From positions 684,501 through 748,500 of the forward strand of contig JAWRVZ010000040.1 of assembly GCA_037043235.1 (NCBI GenBank): 64,000 nucleotides of DNA, given 5' to 3'. This document shows, piece by piece, positions 60,706 through 64,000 of this stretch; position 1 is the first letter of the stretch, and the number at the start of each line of letters is the position of its first letter. The DNA is from Rhodeus uyekii. Its lineage: Eukaryota; Chordata; Actinopteri; Cypriniformes; Acheilognathidae. Both the position numbers and the translations under genes were made by a program. The notes below the pieces were generated by a model. The model searched no databases. It was not told the DNA's origin and saw nothing but the letters and a program-made list of their open reading frames with translations.

Positions 60706-60903
60706 CACTTATTGTATAATGTTTTCTTGTGCTCCACTGACTTCTAAATAACAGTGTCCTCCATTGCCTATTTTGAAATTCAACCAGCATGGGACTCCAG
60801 AACCAAGTCCATTTCTTACTATAATTGCCTCTTGGTATGATATGTGCTGTGTCATACCGAATAATTCATCATCAGCTGCTCCTGTAAGTTTCTTGCTGGG
60901 CAA
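60706..60903 (-). other. unexplained open frame inside an slco2a1 intron
   Basis: A minus-strand frame of about 60 codons reads GAADDELFGMTQHISYQE, then VRNGLGSGVPCWLNFKIG and GGHCYLEVSGAQENI before a TAA stop. It is mixed in composition with no low complexity and looks more protein-like than other chance frames in the window. It has no ATG start (a stop precedes TTG), but CTTACAG at about 60885 could be an acceptor. I do not recognise the family. It could be an exonised fragment, a piece of an old transposon or retrocopy, or chance. It does not fit the OATP protein between the flanking exons. Confidence 0.3.
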
Positions 60904-61204
60904 TTATACAGAAGCTTTAACACTCTAAAGTTGTCCCCAAAGCACTTCCTCCAGGAAGTATTACTAATTAGCGATTGATTGGACTCAACCGATTGATTGC
61001 TAACAGACCATGACTGGTCATTTGCTCAGTGTCACTAGTACAGCAGAGGCTCACAAAGAGGCGCTACCTAGCTTCAGTAATGAGCAAATAAAGGTCTAAG
61101 TGGATTGATCTATGCATGCAGTTCTCCTCCCAAGGCTCTGGCTTGAGATGACAATTTCATGCATTAAATATATTATGTTTTTCTTTTCAGAAATATTTAT
61201 TTAC

Positions 61205-61334
61205 CTGAACTCTGTATGGGTTCATGGGATCCATGGTGAAGTTTTTGCACCCAGCATGGCAGGGTGAAATGTACTCAATGTTGTTTTCCCCACACACTGG
61301 GTTAAAAGTGCCACTGGGACATGAGCAGTTGGCA
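61205..61334 (-). CDS. slco2a1: slco2a1 exon with first part of Kazal-like loop
   Basis: SLCO2A1 is the 12-membrane-span plasma-membrane prostaglandin transporter of the OATP family. This 130-nt exon runs from an acceptor ending CTGTAG to a GTAAAT donor. It encodes 43 codons after one base completing a split codon, including ANCSCPSGTFNPVCGENN and the block YISPCHAGC. Five cysteines in this spacing are the Kazal-type module of the large extracellular loop between spans 9 and 10. The upstream exon should end in phase 2; I could not find it, so it is probably beyond the right edge. The tail of the loop continues in the exon at 59734-59894. Confidence 0.93.
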
Positions 61335-61417
61335 CTACAGGACAGAAGAAACCTGCTGGGCATACAATAACACAATTTAGCTTTTACTTGCAGAATACAG
61401 AAACATTTTATGATCTT

Positions 61418-61917
61418 AAAGAAATAGTTCACTCAAAAAATATATCTTTAGTATGTTTGTGAGAATTTGTGAGGAGTAGTGATTGTTATTGTTTTAAAAA
61501 AAAAAGTTTATTTCAGGCCGTTCTTTTCAATGCATTTGACAGAGTTCATAAAACTGGTCTGAATGATTTATGTATGAATTGGTCTGATCCTGTTCCCAAA
61601 TTCAACTCACTGACTCAATGATATTAGATAACATCTCCGTGGACTAGAAGAAAATTTAATATTGTTTATCCCACAATGCTATTGCTTCAGAGGTTTGGAA
61701 TATAGCACACAGGTGCTATGGACTACTGGTATTATATTTTCATGATACTTCTATGCTGCTTTTGTGTCCATTTTTAAAAGGTTAAAATCTCCAGTTCTCA
61801 TTCATTGTAACTGTAAGTCATCTTTTGTGTTCCATGGAAGAATGAATAAGGCTTTGGAACAGCATGATGGTAAGTAAACAATGACGGAATTTTCATTTTT
61901 GTGTGAACTATTCCTTT
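61418..61917. mobile_element. MITE with AAAGGAATAGTTCAC ends
   Basis: The left end AAAGAAATAGTTCACTC and the right end AAAGGAATAGTTCACAC (minus strand) are inverted copies bounding 500 bp. This is a very common cyprinid MITE terminus. The element lies 84 bp upstream of the slco2a1 exon at 61205-61334, within the intron. Confidence 0.75.
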
Positions 61918-62046
61918 AACATCCAGAACGCAGTCACAAGGTATGTTTAAAAGTGCAATTGTTTTCAAAATGACACAATAATAGTAGCATGTTCATAAAG
62001 TTCATGGAAAATAGTCAAATCACTTGAGTTCCAAAGTGAACGCTTA

Positions 62047-62222
62047 GGCCTGGTATCACAGACAGGTCTTTACACTAATCCAGGATTAGGTCTTAGGCCA
62101 ATTAGGGCATTTAAGTAGCTTTTATAAACATGCCTTAGAAAGTGCAAGTTGCTTTCAGTTAAAACAACTCAAACATGCAGTTTAGTCTGGGGCTAATTTA
62201 GCCTTGTCTGTGAAACCAGGTG
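62047..62222. mobile_element. short MITE with CCTGGTTTCACAGACAG ends
   Basis: The left end GGCCTGGTATCACAGACAGG and the right end CACCTGGTTTCACAGACAAG (minus strand) are inverted repeats about 176 bp apart. Internal GTGCAAGTTGCTTTCAGTT and AAACATGCAGTTTAGTCTGG blocks match a recalled, very abundant cyprinid element. Confidence 0.75.
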
Positions 62223-62869
62223 TAATGTTCCAGGTGTAATGTTCTAAAGAAACAAATGTTTCCGTTCCTCCCAATTGGCATAGTGAAAGTGTTCAGCTAT
62301 GTAGGACACAGTATTTTGAATGTTAAAGTGAACTCAAAAACTATTTTAAATGACTATGCCCCATGCTGTTCCTCTGTGTGCTTGTTCAAGTTATTATACA
62401 GCAGTTTCACTGGAAGTTGTTCTGGACCCAAAGATACAAACTTTCACTAGAACACAATGGTCTGAATCCAAACACTGACATTAGACAAAGAACAGACTTG
62501 GCTTAACAGCGTTTTCAGGGTCTGTAAAAACCAGTTGTATTTAACTGACCCCATTTATAGACATTTACACTACAATCTTAGAAGAAAAGGTCCTATCTGG
62601 AAATTGTTAGGCACTTCATATATAGAACCTTTTGAGGATTTCCATCATGGCATAATTTTAAGGATTTAGTTTTGATGAAATTTCTTTTAAAACATTTATT
62701 TTCATTTTAATAAAATTGTATGAATTAAATCGTTTCCTGAGAGGGGAATGAGATGCTGCTTCATGACTTTGACACTATGGGAACAACTATGTGTGAGCCA
62801 CGTCTAACTGTGGCAATCTGATTGGCTGGATATTTGGACATTGCGATAATGTAGCTCAAAGGAAACACA

Positions 62870-63710
62870 TGTCGGCAGATTAAACTTTCTGAAGAAGATG
62901 CAGAGGCACAGCCGGGACATGGTAATGGGACATATACATTTTTTCAACTTTATTGAAAAATAAAAAAACTCAAACACAAACCACCCCAAGGGGAAAAACC
63001 ATAACAAGACTGACTCAAGACAAGACTCACGACAAGGTGCCAGACACGACCGATGACTAGAATTGACAACGAAGTGACACAGGATGGCAAACACAAGGGG
63101 AATAAATAGGGAGGGTAATGGAAAAGGAAATAAATTTGGGTAATGATAAGGAAAGAGTTGGGCAAATCAAAGTTAACCAGGGGAACAAGGTGGGAAGGGT
63201 TTACAATGACAAAACACGAACACGCAGCCAATGCGGACGTGTATCGCTGCATGTTCACAAAAACACAAAGACAGCGTGCAGCTGGTGAAAACCAAACTGC
63301 GCGCGACACCAAAACACAACATGAAAGCACGCGGCCGATGAAAACACAAACCGCGTACTTACAACAATACACAAAAGACACAAGAGCACGCTGTACAAGC
63401 AAAGCTTGAAACAGCGCCCACTCACAAGACGTAGAGCGTGCGAGAACAAGCAAACACCTGTTCTCATGCGCTCACAACAAGGACGAACACACGGGTCATG
63501 AATGTCCGAAACCTGACACAAACCGAAACTAGACAAGACCATTGGACATCCTAACCCGCACATAAGACGATAAACAGACAAGCGTGTGCGCGGCTCGAAT
63601 CCTCAAATCCGTGTGCACACACCAAACACGAGACATTACAGTAGTGCCAGAGCTCTGCCACAAAACCAAGAATTGACTAGACCGAATGTGGCAGAACCCT
63701 GAAAGTTTCC
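62870..63710 (-). mobile_element. LTR-like element, longer relative of 1635-2217
   Basis: Read on the minus strand it starts TCAGGGTTCTGCCACATTC, has TTGGTTTTGTGGCAGAGC, GTGAGCGCATGAGAAC and TCCCTATTTATTCCCC, and ends near an AATAAAG signal at about 62955. These landmarks occur in the same order in 1635-2217. A 167-codon open frame on this strand overlaps the element, but its cysteine- and valine-rich text is a by-product of T/G-rich sequence. The inner boundary is uncertain. Confidence 0.5.
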
Positions 63711-63714
63711 CTCT

Positions 63715-63830
63715 CAGGCAACCAGGTTACACATATAACCTGAGACGTTCCTTTTCAAGTAAAACTCGCCGCTGAGTCATAGCATCATGGGGACTTAAAT
63801 TCCAACAGAGCTTGCCCACAAGGCTGTGTA
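63715..63830 (+). repeat. possible DIRS-type retroelement terminus
   Basis: CAACCAGGTTACACATATAA then CCTGAGACGTTCCTTTTCAA and GCTGAGTCATAGCATCATGG resemble the terminal repeats of zebrafish DIRS-type elements recalled from memory (GTTACxTAxGTAACC, GAGACGTTCCC). Only one end is seen; the rest is absent or beyond the window. Confidence 0.35.
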
Positions 63831-64000
63831 TAAGCACATAATGCTTGTTAAGAGCAGACTAGACTTGGATTAACCCTGAAGGACATGGGATCCTAAGGTT
63901 GAATCCATGTTCAAATGGTAGAACTTTATGAAAGTGTGCTAATAGGATCAGCCTGCCGCAGCACAGAAATGCTGAAAAAGTGCACCCCTTGCAAAAGCTC

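Larger units (their letters stand above)
61335..64000 (-). other. slco2a1: slco2a1 upstream intron (partial)
   Basis: The exon preceding 61205-61334 was not found, so this stretch is treated as intron. It contains two MITEs (61418-61917 and 62047-62222), an LTR-like element (about 62870-63710) and a possible DIRS-type end (63715-63830). The stretch 62225-62870 shows nothing further. Confidence 0.6.

Noticed and set aside
62950..63453. 167-codon open frame on the minus strand
   Set aside because: It lies inside the LTR-like element, is rich in Cys, Val, Leu and Ser from T/G-rich DNA, and overlaps other long frames on both strands. No domain was recognised.

Overview
The window is a vertebrate nuclear genome segment, almost certainly from a cyprinid-type teleost fish. 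The evidence is AT-rich DNA with very little coding sequence, dense dispersed repeats typical of carp and zebrafish relatives (a ~400 bp cyprinid repeat, tRNA-headed SINEs, Tc1, Tigger/pogo and hAT elements, solo LTRs), and split genes with GT-AG introns. Species assignment rests on recalled repeat families and could not be checked.

Only two host genes are supported, both on the minus strand and head to tail. (1) rab6b, a Golgi small GTPase: coding exon 1 at 56648-56717 and exon 2 at 18674-18732, separated by a 37,915-bp phase-1 intron that cuts the P-loop. The later exons were not found and should lie left of position 1. (2) slco2a1, the prostaglandin transporter: the last five coding exons lie between 58445 and 61334, and the 5' exons should lie right of 64000. 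The order and orientation match human RAB6B-SLCO2A1, which supports the b paralogue. The slco2a1 stop codon is about 1.7 kb upstream of the rab6b start codon, so the rab6b promoter sits in a short intergenic interval.

The putative rab6b promoter (56718-56975) is TATA-less. It has a palindromic NRF1-like site and, further upstream, a 30-bp tandem duplication in which each unit carries a full TGACGTCA cyclic-AMP response element.

Layout by region: 1-18673, rab6b intron 2, with an LTR, a Tigger MITE, a SINE, a degenerate retrocopy beside an LTR, a Tc1 and an hAT; 18733-56647, rab6b intron 1, with an LTR, a Tigger-like element with a peptide remnant, a candidate regulatory block around an octamer palindrome, a hairpin-ended repeat, an hAT, a solo LTR with target duplication, a LINE tail, a second Tc1 and a Tigger nested in an older repeat; 56718-58444, promoter and intergenic DNA; 58445-64000, slco2a1 3' part, with MITEs, an LTR-like copy and a possible DIRS-type terminus.

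I found no tRNA or rRNA genes, CRISPR arrays or operon-like genes, and nothing that reads as a new multi-gene system. The most checkable leads are the duplicated CRE unit, the octamer palindrome, an unexplained 63-codon reading frame inside an slco2a1 intron, and an unrecognised broken coding tract at about 8190-8930.
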